Shown here: positions 5,197 to 5,315 of the stretch, in pieces
Position numbering within the stretch: position 1 is the stretch's first letter
How the letters are laid out: each line of letters starts with the position of its first letter
Origin: Candidatus Gastranaerophilales bacterium
Lineage (GTDB): Bacteria > Cyanobacteriota > Vampirovibrionia > Gastranaerophilales > Gastranaerophilaceae
Assembly: GCA_944323495.1 (NCBI GenBank)
Contig: CALUSZ010000092.1
Coordinates: 1-5,315, forward strand
Length of the DNA: 5,315 nt
Direction of reading: 5' to 3'
Position numbers and translations under genes: made by a program
Notes under the pieces: model-generated
Seen by the model: the letters and a program-made list of their open reading frames with translations, nothing else
The model's database searches: none
Told to the model about the DNA's origin: nothing

Positions 5197-5202
5197 AGTA
5201 AC
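5170..5202. repeat. Perfect 14-bp hairpin abutting tRNA-Glu
   Basis: GTTACTTTTTCTTT (5170-5183) and AAAGAAAAAGTAAC (5189-5202) are perfect inverted arms around TTAGT. The right arm ends on base 5202, the discriminator position of tRNA-Glu on the other strand. The hairpin therefore forms the immediate 3' trailer of the tRNA precursor. Neither strand has a T run after the hairpin, so a classical terminator is not supported, although the stem itself is T-rich. Confidence 0.85.
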
Positions 5203-5273
5203 GGCGGTAAGGGGAATTGAACCCCTGTTTGGAGAATGAGAATCTCCCGTCCTAACCACTAGACGATACCGCT
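5202..5273 (-). tRNA. tRNA-Glu, anticodon CUC
   Basis: On the - strand a 72-nt cloverleaf folds as follows: acceptor AGCGGTA (5273-5267) with TACCGCC (5209-5203); the D-arm GTCTAGTGGTTAGGAC typical of tRNA-Glu; anticodon stem GGAGA/TCTCC around loop TTCTCAT; a 4-nt variable region AAAC; and T-stem AGGGG/CCCCT around TTCAATT. The anticodon CTC is at 5240-5238 and reads GAG, with U33 before it; the discriminator is G (5202). CCA is not encoded, so it must be added by tRNA nucleotidyltransferase. The first acceptor pair would be A1-C72, a mismatch where tRNA-Glu normally has G-C. The gene converges on fliE. Confidence 0.93.
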
Positions 5274-5282
5274 TTGTATTAA

Positions 5283-5288
5283 ATTTTA
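5283..5288 (-). promoter_or_regulatory. Possible -10 box for tRNA-Glu
   Basis: On the - strand TAAAAT (5288-5283) matches TATAAT at five of six positions and lies 9 nt before the tRNA 5' end. No good -35 is seen at 16-18 nt spacing; the nearest is TATATT (5311-5306). The tRNA might instead be transcribed from outside the window. Confidence 0.25.
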
Positions 5289-5315
5289 AGTAGGCATATG
5301 ATCAGAATATATAAC

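Larger units (their letters stand above)
4887..5201. other. Gene-free convergent intergenic region rich in repeats and hairpins
   Basis: This 315-bp stretch separates fliE (+) from tRNA-Glu (-), so two transcripts run towards each other across it. No frame here has a plausible start, ribosome binding site and family. It holds two 90-bp direct repeats, each ending in a T-rich then A-rich inverted repeat, and two further short hairpins between them. A role in ending transcription from both sides is the simplest reading. Confidence 0.7.

Noticed and set aside
4887..5201. CRISPR-like array from the repeated units
   Set aside because: There are only two copies, each 90 bp with internal hairpins, with no regular short repeat-spacer pattern and no cas genes.
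5170..5202. Classical intrinsic terminator for tRNA-Glu or fliE
   Set aside because: The stem is perfect, but neither strand has a T run after it and the stem lacks G-C pairs, so only a hairpin is called.
5138..5239. 33-codon + strand frame starting at ATG 5138 and ending antisense to the tRNA
   Set aside because: No ribosome binding site, and its last third (AVRGIEPLFGE) is simply the reverse strand of tRNA-Glu, a well-known kind of false gene.

Overview
This AT-rich window reads like the chromosome of a flagellated bacterium. All protein genes lie on the + strand. It holds the end of a translation and ribosome-maturation operon (rbfA-truB), then a two-component system (a NarL/FixJ-type response regulator and a soluble histidine kinase) that runs without a break into flgB-flgC-fliE. 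After a repeat- and hairpin-rich stretch comes a convergent tRNA-Glu(CUC) gene on the - strand. The lineage cannot be fixed from this window alone. The low G+C, the flagellar rod genes, a tRNA without encoded CCA and a possible DICT-like sensor region (a domain best known from cyanobacteria) would all fit a non-photosynthetic cyanobacterial relative such as Melainabacteria/Gastranaerophilales. This placement is a guess.

Layout. 2-1219: rbfA and truB are 3 nt apart and evidently co-transcribed; truB is the last gene of that block here. 1220-1473: a 254-bp gap with a candidate sigma70-type promoter, an imperfect direct repeat, a 12-bp inverted repeat and a 16-codon ORF with a good Shine-Dalgarno sequence just upstream of the regulator. 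1474-4886: regulator, kinase, flgB, flgC and fliE, separated by about 31, 2, 11 and 15 nt, which looks like one operon. 4887-5201: no convincing gene. It has two 90-bp direct repeats 202 bp apart (two substitutions between them), each ending in an A/T-rich hairpin, with two more hairpins between them. 5202-5273: tRNA-Glu on the - strand; the second repeat hairpin ends on its discriminator base.

How it fits together. RbfA matures the 30S subunit and TruB makes pseudouridine 55 in tRNA, so the left end is translation housekeeping. FlgB and FlgC are proximal rod subunits, and FliE joins the MS ring to the rod; all three act early in flagellar assembly. The kinase stop lies 2 nt before the flgB start, so signalling and rod genes are probably expressed together. 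The most interesting hypothesis is that this cytoplasmic kinase and its regulator form a dedicated flagellar control system. The usual downstream partners (fliF, fliG and so on) do not follow fliE here.
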